In this document: piece after piece, positions 43,638 through 55,197 of the stretch | Layout: each line of letters starts with the position of its first letter | Position numbering within the stretch: position 1 is the first letter of the stretch | Source of the DNA: Hygrophila difformis | Lineage: Eukaryota > Streptophyta > Magnoliopsida > Lamiales > Acanthaceae | Reading direction: 5' to 3' | Assembly: GCA_030278955.1 (NCBI GenBank) | Contig: JAOANR010000006.1 | Span: 56,944,915 to 57,008,914 of the forward strand | DNA: 64,000 bases | Made by a program: the position numbers and the translations under genes | The notes under the pieces: model-generated | Told to the model about the DNA's origin: nothing | Seen by the model: only the letters and a program-made list of their open reading frames with translations | Database searches by the model: none

Positions 43638-46600
43638 AGAAGAAGAAAGAAAGAAAGATTCAATTATGCATCAAGAGATTAATATGAAATACAGGGCATT
43701 TCCCGTTGGGAAGCCTATTAGTGGTAAAAGTGTGATTAGTTTATTAACCTTTTAATTGTTTAGGGTCTTTTGATGCTGCTACTAAAATAGCCCTTCCGGC
43801 GATGTTTTCGCTTACTCGACCCATTTCATACAACATACGTCTCGGTTTAACAACACCTACACAATATTCTGGGGATCCTTTCCCTGAAACCATACATGTA
43901 AGGAAAAGAGTCTGTAATTACCATACTATCCTTATTTCATTTATACATTAATATTTTTTTAATATACTCCCTCTGTCCTCAAAAGATTTCAAAACTTTCC
44001 TTTTTTGACTGTTTTGAAATAATTTTAACGTTTTCTTTTTAGGTAATTTTACCCATTCACACTACTATTTCCCTTTCTTTCTCTCGCATCTCCTTAAATC
44101 TCCACTAGTCATTTACCCATTTCTTAAAACCCGTGCCACTAACCAATGTTAATATCTTTTGAGGACGGAGGGAATATTAACTAATGGGGCACAATTGTAA
44201 TCGGGTTATTTTCCTTTCTTTTCCTTCCAACAATCCAACTAAAGAACATAGCTTTCCTCTCATTTCTTTTATATTACTTTCAACACAAGAATGCACATGT
44301 TTAAAACAAACTTCCTCTCATTTCCTCATATTCCTTTCTTTTCTTTTCCTTAAGTTTAAAACTCGAGAACATGGTGTAAATCTAAACAGATCATTGACAT
44401 AATAATAAAAGGAAACTTCAAAACAATGTAGGTTTTAATTCAAGTACAGAAGGAGCAGAACAGAAGGGATCCTCAAAAACACTTCCCCAAGAAGTAATAT
44501 CATTGCTATAGTAATTTTCTTTTTTCATTTTTCGGCGTGCATTTCGTGTATTCAGTAATACAAAATGCTTTTCATTCTAGTTCTCTATCATTTAATAACC
44601 ATTATCCAATAACATCCATCCAAAAACCTCAAGAATTAAGGCTAAAATCCAAAAGGATTAAAATCTGCCCTATGTCAAACACAAGAGTTAACTTCTTACC
44701 CACAGTTCAATTTGAAGTCTCCCTCACAATATACACCAAAAGCTTCAAGAATTACAGCTGAAATGGCTGTAAGTGCTTTTATAATCATCTGCATTCAAAA
44801 GTTATACAACTCTTCATACATTGCATGATCAAAGAACAGGTAGGCAGCTAATAAAACCTATTGAAAGGTCTTCACTTACATATTGAACAATTCCGAATTT
44901 GATGACCTGATAAACCCATTCACCAAGTTTCCAGGGTTTTAATATATAGTTCATGGGAAAGGGATGCTTCAGTATTCCCCTTTCAGACCCATGGTCCAAA
45001 AGAGGTGCTTTTAAACCTGCACGCCCTTCCCTCTCCATAAATTCAATTGTCCGTTCTTCCCCACCTAAATCACCATGTAAACATATGATGAGCCTATTTC
45101 CTATAGAATAAGTTAATTGCTTACTGCCTTTAAGTTACAGTTAAAGGTTGTGAGTTATAATCATGTCAGAGTGTCATGTATACAAGATCTTTGCAAGGAG
45201 AATAAAACTTGGGAGTCACGATATACATGCACACACACACACACATACACATTGGAGAAATGGTTTCAGCATGAAAGTCTGGGCAGAAAGAGATACCAAA
45301 AGAGAGTTCAATGCGCTGGATTAAGACATGACCAATTCGCGCATGTGATAGTTTTAAGTTTTAACTTCATGAATGAAATGCGATAGTCATACCTAAACAG
45401 GCAATTAGGTACCTCCCAAAGCAATACATAGCAAAGGATTCATAGCAATCCCGAAGGATCCCAATGTCAACAGTAATTGCTGGATTTACCAATGATATGA
45501 ACTGCAAGTCAAATAAAAAGACATGTATGAGAACAAAATGTTGATAAAAAATGAAAAAGAGTGCAAAACAAGAACATCTATGAGAAGGGAAGAGAAACTT
45601 GTATTGGTCTTTGGGAGCAACCTTCAAGAAGAAACTTACATGAGTCACCATAATCACTACAATTTCTAATGAAAAAGGATTAAAATGTCTATCAACAAAA
45701 CCCAGAAATCCTTCAGCAGCCTCCTAGAGACCTAGATCTAACAGAGATGTGCTGTGAATGCAAATAATTCATCACAAACACACTGATACCATACTCGACT
45801 TCCAGATACTCTCACCATCGTCATCATCTAAATTCCACGCATTCATCCCACTAATGATGTTGGTTATATATACGTCACCAGCAAGCATGATGAAAACAAA
45901 GATTCTCAATTTCTCATTAAGTTTTAATCAAATAAATCTCTTTTTGTAGCATCTAGAAGTTTCATGATTCTAACCTGTCTCCGAAACATTGAGTTCTACA
46001 TTCTATCCATCGTACCAGAGCATCTAACGTTCTCACTCTCACAAGATAAAAAGATGAGCATAAATAATAACTACACATATAGAAACAGACAAATAAAAAA
46101 GAAGAAACTGAAAATACAAGCTGAATGAAAACCTTCTTATGTTGAAAGGATTTAAACTTACAAAATGGATAAAGATAAATGTAATGGAAATACTAAAGAA
46201 ATTACAAATCTTCCAGCAGACCGAAGGATTAAAAAATAACCAGTATTCAGGTTCGCCACATATCCAGTGTGGAAATTCATTGAGTGGCTAACTCACTTCA
46301 ACTACTTTCACAAAGCAAGTACATATCTGAATTACTTTCAAGAGGTTAACAACACCATAATCCACAATTCATGTTTCTGTCATCCATATATTAAGCAAAT
46401 AGTAAACAGATAGACAATAGATATTGGGAACTTACCGATTCAACGGCGTAAAAAGGAACCATCAGTATAACTCCAATCAAAAATTTTTGCTCCTGCCATA
46501 AACAAACATAAAATGAAACAAAACCCCCCAAAATGAAAAATAACTTTGACGGCGGAAATAAATGACCTCGGGGTTCTTGTAGGACGACAGATGCTCGAAG

Positions 46601-46740
46601 AGGAGGTAGGCCGAGAGGGAGAGAGTTAGGACGACGAAAACACCGGCGATCAGAACAGCCCATATGGGAGTTGAATAGTCGCTGCTGCCCACCCAATTCG
46701 AATAATAATGAAAACCTAAATTTATGATTCTCTGCAGCAT
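41205..46740 (-). CDS. LAZ1: LAZ1 homologue, DUF300/OSTalpha-type seven-helix protein (eight exons, 492 aa)
   Basis: Minus-strand exons are 46740-46567, 46492-46436, 45501-45393, 45064-44880, 44788-44700, 43318-43057, 42243-41992 and 41555-41205. Borders are GT/AG and phases join correctly, including the split codon between exons 5 and 6. Seven hydrophobic helices start with [20 protein letters not shown]. Family signatures are [65 protein letters not shown] and VFPAKPYE. A long cytosolic tail is Ser/Lys-rich ([15 protein letters not shown]). The family (Pfam Solute_trans_a) includes Arabidopsis LAZ1, a vacuolar-membrane protein linked to cell death and brassinosteroid-related trafficking, and animal TMEM184/OSTalpha. 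I removed a TTG-initiated extension and start at ATG 46740 ([10 protein letters not shown]). Intron 5 holds a MITE and a poly(A) tract. Confidence 0.93.
43597..43634. repeat. A38 homopolymer followed by GA-rich repeat
   Basis: This uninterrupted A run in an intron of the LAZ1-type gene is followed by GAGAGAAGAAGAAAGAAAG. It may be the tail of a retroposed copy, but no body is recognisable. Confidence 0.85.
43967..44174. mobile_element. Stowaway-like MITE in an intron of the LAZ1-type gene (208 bp)
   Basis: It is flanked by TA on both sides. The ends CTCCCTCTGTCCTCAAAAG and CTTTTGAGGACGGAGGGAA are near-perfect inverted copies of about 20 bp. Confidence 0.87.
45230..45251. repeat. (AC)n microsatellite
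   Basis: Eight AC units and a slightly impure continuation, in an intron. Confidence 0.85.
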
Positions 46741-47018
46741 CAATTCTTCCTTTCCACCAAATTCCTGTAGGATATGAGGATTCCAGCTTCGAATTGTGCG
46801 TGGCGATCGAAGCGAAGCTCATACAAATTGAGTCTTGATCGTTACTTTGGTGGAAAGAAGGGATTGAAAATTGAAATTGAATTGGTGTTCCGCGATGATT
46901 CGCGACAGCAATACGCCGACAAAATTATTTTGGGCACGTTTTATTTAGTTATCTAAGTATTTATTTTTTTTAAACATTAACATGTGTGAATTAAGCTTGT
47001 TAAGATGGGGTTGGGGTT

Positions 47019-47106
47019 GCCCAGTGGTTAAGCTTGTTAAGATGTGTGGTTAACTTCCCCAACTCTCAATCTATAGACTGGGGTTGGAATCTAGGGATAT
47101 GCACGG
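47019..47106 (+). repeat. Possible tRNA-derived SINE head
   Basis: TTGCCCAGTGGTTAAG resembles a Pol III A box and GGGGTTGGAATCT a B box, at roughly tRNA-like spacing. A direct repeat TTAAGCTTGTTAAGATG overlaps it. No poly(A) tail is visible, so this is weak. Confidence 0.35.
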
Positions 47107-47721
47107 TTCATTTAACCTAAATTTTTCAGGTATATGTATTTATATTTGAATCGGGCAAATACTTCAGTTCATTATTTGTATTTGTAACCGGAGTCATCGG
47201 TTAACCAGGGGTTTGGTTTCGATTCGATTCAAAGCGATTCGGTTCGAATATTTTGTCCAGTCTTATAAAAATGTACTAATCTAGTTTTAATTTCTTAATT
47301 CTTAAGTTCCGTAGATTTTATTTTTGAGATTATTACAATATAGAAAAAATATATATAAATATAGAATCTAATGGTTATTTTTAGTGTTATCAAAATATGG
47401 CAGATATACGTAGCATGTAAACATCATTATTAGAACGCGTGTATGCGATTTTGGAAGCACTTGTAGAATGCAGTCCAAAAATTGCACCGCAATCTTGGCC
47501 CAACACACGTGTAAGCATTAGACGCCACTCTAAATTTATCCCACGATTTCAGGGGAAACAATAATATAACATCCCAAATTAGCCCCCAATTAATAAAAGT
47601 ATAAAAAGGAAAGAAATTATTAAAATCTACGGTCATATGTGAAAAACAAGAAAATAGCACATGTATTATATCTAAATAAATATGTATATCAAAACGCCAG
47701 GACATAAACCCATTCGACTAT

Positions 47722-47978
47722 GGTCCTGTTTGGGAATTAGCTGTTAGTTATTAACGGATTCTATGAGTAATAATTAGTTAAAATTAGCTGTTTGAAAATT
47801 TCGAGACTAACTTTTTACCTAGAATAATCTAAAATCCAAAATGTTGTTATTTGCAGCGGTTTCAAAAAGAGCTGATTGAACATTGTTTTAAGTTATTTTG
47901 TCTTTTTAAGTAAGCTATTTATTTCATATTGTGAGACATATTAGCTGATTGGATTTAGTCGTTTTATCAAACAGGGCC
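47722..47978. mobile_element. Tourist/PIF-like MITE (257 bp)
   Basis: Ends GGTCCTGTTTGGGA and TCAAACAGGGCC are inverted copies. The flanking trinucleotide TAT is duplicated (47719-47721 and 47979-47981). Confidence 0.65.
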
Positions 47979-48052
47979 TATACATTATTCGCCCTCGACT
48001 TACGTGAATCATTCCCAACGTATGTAATAATTAAATTTTTAAGTTATAGGTA

Positions 48053-48143
48053 TTCTTTTTTGACGTTCTGAATACACAAAGGCTCGAATACGAGATCTTT
48101 GCTTAAGCTGTCAGAGTCTCATACCACTCAGATCAACTATTTG
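48053..48143 (-). repeat. Possible tRNA-derived SINE remnant
   Basis: On the minus strand GATCTGAGTGGTATGAGAC (A-box like) is followed by GTATTCGAGCC (B-box like) and ends in an A-rich tail (plus-strand T run near 48056). Confidence 0.4.
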
Positions 48144-48999
48144 TGGTTAAAGTTATTGTTATTTAACTATTTATATAGTGATTATTGGAAAATAAATAAA
48201 TAAAGGTATGGCCATATTAACTCCAAACGTAGAAAGTAAAACAAAAAAGAAATGCATTGCTACATGCTTCGTCAATTTATTACGTATAATACTCCTATTA
48301 ATTTAAAACATTTTGACCAATAGAGCCCATTTGAATATATTTACACACAAACCAACAGTATTTATATTTTGCTTCTAGAAGAACCAACAGGGGGGTGGGG
48401 TTTGGATACGTGTGTCAGGTGTACTGCAAGTATCATTTCTATTTGTTAGGGGTATATTTCGTGTATAAGCCCCCATTTTTTAGTTCCATTTTTTTAGTTT
48501 GTTTTTTGTTTATTTTTTTTTTCTTACACAAGCGCGTCTAATTTGATCCTTAAAATAATTTGGAGTTTTTCTCATTGGAGCATACATCTAATTGGCTAAA
48601 GAATTTTAAATTAGCGTCCCATAGTCATCATACGACGCTATTACTACACTTCTGTTAACCAAATAAATTTATTGAACCTATTTGAGGGCAACAATACAAA
48701 TTAATAAGAGAATCATGTTATACTATGTTTTAAATTATAGTTTTTATAGTTAAAATATTATATATATATAAGCGTCAATAATTCAGTATGATAATCCAAT
48801 CATCAGTGCCCCATTAAATTTAAATAATACATAATTAAAAAATATTAGAAGAAAGTATATCAATATTAAAAAATTTTCTTTTCGCTGATTTGAAATTATA
48901 AAAGAAATCAAGCTCACTACAATTTTTAGAAAAGAAAAAATCAAATGATAAATCAATTAGTATTAGTTTTGTCATATTGAAAGAAAAAACATACTCTAA

Positions 49000-49159
49000 T
49001 TTTTTTTTTAGAATCTGAAGCCAGATAAATAGTGGTGGGAGCCCATGTCACATAAATTATAAAGGAATAAAGGGGAGGGATAAGGACAGGGTGGAAAATC
49101 GAACCCCAACACTAAGGTTGGAAGTCATGGACTTGACCGATTCGCCTAGTCATGATCCC
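49000..49159 (-). repeat. tRNA-derived SINE (about 160 bp)
   Basis: The minus strand reads GACTAGGCGAATCGGTCAAG (A-box region), then GTGTTGGGGTTCGATTTTCC (B box GGTTCGA), a non-tRNA body and a terminal A tract (plus-strand T9 at 49000). This is the layout of plant SINEs. Confidence 0.6.
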
Positions 49160-49545
49160 AAAAATACATAAAAAGTTTGAATGAAATATTAATACATACA
49201 ATAGAAAAAAAATATATTAAATTTTTTTATGGACGACTCAATACTTATGATGTAATGCAAGCAACTGACTACAAAGCTACCCTGGTAGTCTGGTTTTTCC
49301 TTACGTATTCCCACATATTCCACTTTCCACTAGGCATTGCCTATGCATTCCCTTTGCATTGCATTGCCTATGCATTTCCTTACGTAAACCTAAACTCTAA
49401 ATCCCAAAAATAAAGAATGGAAGAAATATCAAATTGCATTGTCTATGCATTCCCTTGTTATAAATTAAATTCCCCTTCCCTATCCCCTTTGTTGTATGAG
49501 TCTAGAATATGAAGTAATAGATCATTCAGTATACATACAATACAA

Positions 49546-50400
49546 ATGGAATTTGCGGCTCGATTCCTTCATTCCCTTAACGGTGTGTTTGGTTGGAGTG
49601 ATCTTAGATTACCAGTAGGAATGTAATTGCTGGGAGTGTAAGATTACTGGGAATATCAGATTGCTGGGAATCTTATTTTTTGATGTTTTAAAATTAATGC
49701 GTTTGGTTAGATTGAGAATCTTAGATTTCTAGTTCTAATTAATTTACCATAATATTCCTGAATTTCAATTGAACGAATATTATAAATATGTCATTTTGCT
49801 ACACAATAAAAATATTTAAGCCGATTTATTTTGTAAAATATTGAAAATCTTTATATGTAATTTATTGTGTGATAATTACTTATTTATTATGAGAATATAT
49901 TAAAATATGAGAATATATACAAAAATATAAAAATATATATTAAACTATGAGAATATATATATTTAGAAAATATGTTTAAATAATTTAAAATTTTTCAATT
50001 TATTTTTTAAAATTAAATTTCATATATTTATATTTTTTAGAAAACAAATATCTAAATTTATAAAATAAAATAAGTATAAAAAGTGAGGGTATAAAAGTCA
50101 AATTAATATAAAAGTAGGTAAAGTCGATGTGGTAATCTAAGATTACATGCCCTCCAGGTGAGAATGTGATTTCCACATAAAACACCCCACATTCCCACCT
50201 CGGTAGGAATGCGGCATTCCTACATGAAACATATCTGAACCAAACATGGGCATGTTTCATTCCTTACCCAAAATTCTCAGTGGGAATCTCAGATCCCCGA
50301 ACCAAACGTCCCGTAAGGAAAATATTATGTCGGGCATCATAAGTCCACCCAACAACCAAGTGGGCAGGGTGGGATTTGCAAACTCTATATTGCCAGTAAA
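49546..50400 (+). pseudogene. Broken upstream duplicate of the 51016 membrane-protein gene
   Basis: ATG 49546 starts MEFAARFLHSL, matching the first 11 codons of the intact gene at 51016. The sequence is then split by a 733-bp MITE, and the match resumes at about 50316 (TATTATGTCGGGCATCATAAG, then CCACCCAACAACCAA) before decaying into a short local repeat. Everything encoding the membrane helices is missing. The leader upstream (about 49430-49545) also matches that of the intact gene (TATGAGTCTAGAAT, ATACATACAATA). It is a truncated tandem duplicate, non-functional. Confidence 0.75.
49581..50313. mobile_element. Tourist/PIF-like MITE inside the duplicate gene (733 bp)
   Basis: TAA is duplicated on both sides (49578-49580, 50314-50316). 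Ends CGGTGTGTTTGGTT and CCGAACCAAACGTCCCG are imperfect inverted copies. The interior contains further inverted GGAAT/ATTCC-rich segments near both ends. No transposase is seen. Confidence 0.7.
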
Positions 50401-50452
50401 TATTAAAAAGAAATATTGTAAGGGGCCAGGGTGGGATCTGCAAACTCTATAG
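50364..50452 (+). repeat. Local direct repeat of about 28 bp, 59 bp apart
   Basis: AGGGTGGGATTTGCAAACTC and AGGGTGGGATCTGCAAACTC occur at about 50367 and 50428, each followed by TATA. This is part of the decayed duplicate. Confidence 0.8.
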
Positions 50453-50474
50453 TCCAAAAATAGGAGGCTTGTAA

Positions 50475-50731
50475 AGGCCAAAGGAAGGAACGGTTTACGC
50501 ATCATTTGCTTTTGGGAGGTAAATGGAGAGTAGCAAATGGGAATGAAGCCACATCAGCTCAGAAAAACATAGAAGGGTTCCGGCTACAGCTCAAAAAAAA
50601 ATAAAATAAAATAAAATAAAATAGGAGGGGGACGGAGGTTTGTAAATGCCAAAGAAAGGAACGGTTAATACATCATTTGCTTTTGGGGAGGTAAATGGAG
50701 AGTAGCAAATGGGAGTGAAGCCACATCAGCT
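50475..50731 (+). repeat. Direct repeat pair (about 85 bp each)
   Basis: About 50478-50560 and 50648-50731 share GGAACGGTT, CATCATTTGCTTTTGGG, GAGGTAAATGGAGAGTAGC and GTGAAGCCACATCAGC-like blocks in order. Between them lies an (AAAAT)n run (about 50592-50623). They mark the junction of the tandem gene duplication. Confidence 0.85.
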
Positions 50732-51015
50732 TTTGGCACCGGGAGTAGTATTTGCACCCAAATAAACAACTGTCATAGGCTCTCATAGCCCAAAATTAAG
50801 TCAAAACAAAATCCTAACGTGTGCCGCTTTTCCCACAATAAAACAAGAAATAGGAGAAATAGGAGAAGTATCAAATTGCCAAGGCCTCCCCTTGTTGTTG
50901 TTATAAATGAAATTTCTGTCGTCCTCACAAGAAGGCAAAAGCTTTAGTTTGTATATGAGTCTAGAATGTTAATGTGCACACCAAGCTCAGTCGGTATTAT
51001 ACATACAATATACAA

Positions 51016-51540
51016 ATGGAATTTGCCGCTCGATTCCTCCACTCCCTCAAAGAAAATACTATTATGTCGGGCATCATAAGAAGTCCATCACCTCATCATC
51101 TTCCCAAAGAAACAGAAAATGGTGTCCCCCGGAGTCCACCCAACAACAACCAACAAGATGAGAGTCTTCCGACCACTCTACTCGGCGCCTGCGTCGCTTC
51201 CCTGCTCTCGCTCTTAACACTATCCTATATTGCCAAAACACCACCCGGATCATTCCCTACTCCCCCCCTTTATTTCTTCACCATTTCCATTTCGTGCACT
51301 TTCGTTTCCCTTTTTGTCGCCAAAATCATCGGACTTTCCAGTCCGTTTGGCAAATATTTAGTCCGAGTGGGGTACGCCTCTGCAGCCATATCCTTGTTTC
51401 TGCTGATCTCAATTTTCTCGCCTCTGTGGCTCATTTTGCTTTGTGGGTTCATCTTCGGAGTTGGCTTTATTATTGTTGTCCTCAACTATTGTATTTGTAC
51501 CTCAGCGGTAGATCCAGGCTCAGATTCACCGCCGGCTTAA
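51016..51540 (+). CDS. Small membrane protein of unknown function (174 aa)
   Basis: ATG 51016 is chosen over a TTG-type start at 50974. It matches the start of the duplicate upstream and follows a leader. A Ser/Pro/Asn-rich cytosolic-like N-terminus (about 1-55) precedes four hydrophobic segments: LLGACVASLLSLLTLSYIA, LYFFTISISCTFVSLFVAKI, VGYASAAISLFLLISIFSPL and LILLCGFIFGVGFIIVVL. The C-terminus is short and acidic (DPGSDSPPA, TAA 51538-51540). No intron is needed. The layout resembles small plant multi-span proteins, but I recognise no family. A broken tandem copy upstream suggests recent local duplication. Confidence 0.7.
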   Translation: MEFAARFLHSLKENTIMSGIIRSPSPHHLPKETENGVPRSPPNNNQQDESLPTTLLGACVASLLSLLTLSYIAKTPPGSFPTPPLYFFTISISCTFVSLFVAKIIGLSSPFGKYLVRVGYASAAISLFLLISIFSPLWLILLCGFIFGVGFIIVVLNYCICTSAVDPGSDSPPA

Positions 51541-52132
51541 AGAATTGAAGTTGGCATTTGGATTTGGTATTGTACTATTATTGTTCTTTCATTCCAAGTT
51601 ACATACTCTAGTAGTAGTATATGTCTTTTATGTGTGTTCTCCTGAGCAACGTGAGTTGTGTTACTTCACTTGTGTGCCATTCTGTTGTTGGTATGCGATC
51701 TCTGGCGAAGATGGGCAGAATAAGCAAGGCACAGAGTTCATTATTTATTTGTTGTTTTGCTGTTTGTGCCACTGATTCCATGTTATGTACTCTGTAATGA
51801 AATTCAAAATTTCCTTGATTTTGCCATAGTTTCAGTTTACAGAGGTGTTTGGAGAATGAAATCTCGACGATTATTGAATTGAATAAAAATTAAGCGATTG
51901 TCTTAATATTGAAATGATTAGATATTTGGATTCCTTTTATTCACTCCATCGGCCCAGCCGATCTATTTCCATAGAGGAGGAGGGATAAAGCGATTTACTG
52001 CAGTGAAGTGACCTTTTTAAGGTCTATTGATTATTTACTGTAGTATTTATTTGTTTATTTTTACTGTAGTGCAGGGATAAAGCGATTTACTGTAGTACTC
52101 GTATTTATTTGTTTTTGTTTTTGTTTTTTTTG

Positions 52133-52163
<31 letters not shown>

Positions 52164-53835
52164 TTTTTTTTTTAAAAAAAAGAAAGGATAGCTCAAGCCA
52201 AATTTAACTGCCCGCAAACATTATTTTCCCCTTTCATTTCACCTGTAGCACCCTCAGGCTTCAATTTCATCTGCCTGTGCGGGTTTGCCGGTCCAAACCC
52301 TAACACTTCGCCAATTGGCAGTCTAAGTCTCTAATTTTGGTAGATCCGATCCTCTCTACAGCGCCCTTCGTCGTCAGAAGCTTGTCCGATCGACTAATCG
52401 ATAGGTATTTCCGAAGCCAACTGTATTTTCTTCTAATGTTTTCGGATTGGCGCTCCGCAATGGGTTTTTGTTTTTAATTTTTATTGGGTTCCCTATTGGA
52501 TTGAATTTTGACTTTCAAACTTCGTGATTTATGCTTCAATTTCGGGTGGATGCATTCATTCTAATGGATTATATTACATCGAAATGCACTTGTGTTTGAT
52601 GCTCGATGACCCATCTTATCGACCAGACAATACTTTATATTGAAATAGGTGATGTATTAATGTATTGAATTTAAATTCATGTATCTTGGAGGCAGCTCAA
52701 TTCTGCACACAATTTATAGGTAATACTAAAACTTCTTTTGGGGGCAGCTCAACTGTGAACACTATTTCTCCATGCTCAGAGAGTCGGACTACTTTATTAA
52801 TTGACAATGGAAATTCAGTTTCTGTTAATTTGTGATGGTTTTTGTGTTTGTATGGACATGTTGCAGTGCCTATTAAGTTCCCTATGATGAGTGATTGAGG
52901 AGTGAGGACATTACCTGCAGGTTTTCTCATGCTTCTAATTCAGAAACTTGTACCATTTCATGATATAATAGCACAAAAAGAATGAGATATATATGCAAAA
53001 ATTTTGAACTGTTATCAACTAGGAACATATGTCTTGTGGAGTTCTATTATTGCTTGTGTAATTGGCAGCGGCGGATACAGAAACGTTTTTCAGTAGTATC
53101 ATAAAAGTGAATGTTGAAATTAAGGATGGTAGTAAAAAATACAAAAACTATTAAAAAAAACTAAGTTATAATTGATTATAGTGGTATTACAACAAAATTC
53201 AGTGGTTGCACCAAACAAAATCATGTTAAACCTAATTTTTTTCTAGCTTAAAATAGCAATTTTATCAATTTGTGTGGTATCACGTGCTACCATTACTCCC
53301 TTAGTGCATCCGCCCCTGGTAATTGGAATACAGTGACGGTCAAATTTGTTTCCATTGTGCTGAATGCTGAACCTGTTTCCTGTAGGAGACCAATAATGTA
53401 GGTAAAAAGAAATTTCACTCAAACTAACTGTACCATTGTTGTTTTATTGATATGAAGAACCCTTTCATTGTTGTTATATTAATCTGAAGAGATCTTTGTT
53501 TATGGATTAGTTTGTATTTTAAAACTTCCTTCCATTGCCCTTTCCATTTGTTGAAGATTATTATGAAGCAATTGCACAAATAAGTTATGTTTTGGTAGCA
53601 TATGTAGATGTCTTATTACTCATCCACACCATTTTCAATGCAATTACGATATGTATATGCGGATGTGTGTCGTTTTCCCAAGTAGCTCTTTGCATGGACA
53701 TGCAATAGATACTTAAATTGTACACTCCCTCACAGTTGTTGAATAAATTTGTAATACAGTTGCTGATTTGGAGGAACATTAATCCTGCTCCTATCTGCTG
53801 CCCGTGGCCTTCGCTGCCGCTCACCGGTCCAAGAA
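51541..53835. other. 3' flank of the membrane-protein gene and probable leader/intron of presenilin
   Basis: No CDS is supported. T-rich (TTTTG)n low-complexity DNA lies at about 52103-52180. At 52260-52404 a CT-rich segment ending CTAATCGATAG|GTATTTCC looks like a 5' UTR exon and donor for the presenilin gene, with the rest up to about 53760 as intron. A hAT-type MITE sits in it. RNA evidence would be needed. Confidence 0.4.
53066..53318. mobile_element. hAT-type MITE (253 bp) upstream of presenilin
   Basis: It has perfect 8-bp duplications GTAATTGG at 53058-53065 and 53319-53326. Ends CAGCGGCGGATACA and TGCATCCGCCCCTG are inverted copies with two mismatches. Confidence 0.92.
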
Positions 53836-55197
53836 ATGGAGAGCGGAAGCATTCTGGAGTCAATTGGCCAAGAAATAATTGGTGTCATGTCCCCAGTCTC
53901 CATTTGCATGCTCCTAGTTGTCCTCCTCGTCTACACTGTTTATAACCCCTCCTCTGCCTCTGCTGCCGCCAACACAATTCGCACTGCCGCCAATCTAGTC
54001 TACCTTGAGTCCCCCTCAGACTCCACTGCGCAAAAGCTTGAGGGAGCCATCCTAAATGCCCTTGTTTTTGTCTTTATCATTACCCTAGTAACTTTTCTTC
54101 TCGTTCTTCTCTACTACTATCGGTTTACTAATTTTCTCATTTACTACACTCGCTTCTCTGTTTTCATGATCTTCTCTGCCATGGGGAGCTCCATTTTAAT
54201 TTCTGTTATCCAGAGATTCAACATACCCATTGATGCCATCACATTCTATGTATTGCTGTTTAATTTCACTGTTTTGGGAACCATCTCTGTGTTTTCACTA
54301 GGGATTCCTATAATTGTGAAGCAGAGTAATATGGTGGCTTTGGGGATTATAGTGGCTGCCTGGTTTTCACGGTTGCCCGAGTGGACTACTTGGGTTGTGT
54401 TGGTGGCATTGGCATTGTATGATTTAGCAGCAGTCTTGGCTCCAGGAGGGCCATTGAAGTTGCTTGTTGAGTTGGCATCCAGTAGGGATGAGGAGTTGCC
54501 TGCTTTGGTTTATGAGTCGAGGCCAAATGTAGGGAGGAATTCTGGGGCCAGGGATTCAAGTTTGGGGATTTTGGTAACTGCAGGGTTGGGGATGGGCAGC
54601 GACAACAATGGTGGATCTGTAGAATTGCAGGAATTGTTGAGAAATGTTGATGGTCGTAATGGAATTGAGATCCGGGAACAGGATCATTTGGTGATTTCTG
54701 TTGACGATAATAGGAGGACTACTGGAGGTGATATTGAAGAGGTAAAGGAAGATGTAGGTGAGACATCACCTTTGATGGGAGATGGATTAATCGAAAGAAG
54801 ATCCAGCCTAGGAGAAAGTAGTCATCATCACAGTAGTGGGGATTCCAGTCGTTCGGACAACAATAGCTCTGGGAGCAGGGTATTACGAGGACTTGAGAGG
54901 GAGGCAATTGAAATGGAAGAAATGAATCCAAGAGGGATTAAGCTTGGTATGGGGGATTTCATTTTCTATAGTGTGCTTGTTGGGAGGGCTGCAATGTATG
55001 ATCTCATGACTGTTTATGCATGTTATCTTGCCATCATATGTGGACTTGGGTGTACTCTCATATTATTGGCTGTTTGTCGTCATGCGTTGCCAGCACTTCC
55101 CATTTCAATTACTTTGGGGGTCATATTTTACTTCCTGACAAGATTGTTGATGGAGCCATTTGTTGTTGGGGTTTCTACTAACTTGATGATGTTCTGA
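53836..55197 (+). CDS. PSN: Presenilin (gamma-secretase catalytic subunit), 453 aa, intronless CDS
   Basis: This is a complete single-exon ORF from ATG 53836. Presenilin is an intramembrane aspartyl protease, the catalytic core of gamma-secretase, in endomembranes. Nine hydrophobic segments are visible. The first catalytic Asp lies in TM6 (VLVALALYDLAAVLAP, about residue 197), the second in the GxGD motif of TM7 (GIKLGMGDFIFYSVLV, about residue 374), and the C-terminal PAL motif is in HALPALPISITLG (about 418). Between TM6 and TM7 is a long hydrophilic Ser/Glu/Gly-rich loop (about 210-365) that in this family holds the autocleavage region. The length equals the usual plant presenilin. The protein should act with nicastrin, APH-1 and PEN-2, none of which is in this window. 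Confidence 0.95.
   Translation: MESGSILESIGQEIIGVMSPVSICMLLVVLLVYTVYNPSSASAAANTIRTAANLVYLESPSDSTAQKLEGAILNALVFVFIITLVTFLLVLLYYYRFTNFLIYYTRFSVFMIFSAMGSSILISVIQRFNIPIDAITFYVLLFNFTVLGTISVFSLGIPIIVKQSNMVALGIIVAAWFSRLPEWTTWVVLVALALYDLAAVLAPGGPLKLLVELASSRDEELPALVYESRPNVGRNSGARDSSLGILVTAGLGMGSDNNGGSVELQELLRNVDGRNGIEIREQDHLVISVDDNRRTTGGDIEEVKEDVGETSPLMGDGLIERRSSLGESSHHHSSGDSSRSDNNSSGSRVLRGLEREAIEMEEMNPRGIKLGMGDFIFYSVLVGRAAMYDLMTVYACYLAIICGLGCTLILLAVCRHALPALPISITLGVIFYFLTRLLMEPFVVGVSTNLMMF

Larger units (their letters stand above)
46741..49545. other. Intergenic region with SINE- and MITE-like insertions, no gene
   Basis: The left end is the promoter/leader of the LAZ1-type gene. Beyond the SINE- and MITE-like units listed separately, the sequence is A/T-rich with no coding evidence; the small ORFs look like chance. 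Confidence 0.45.
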
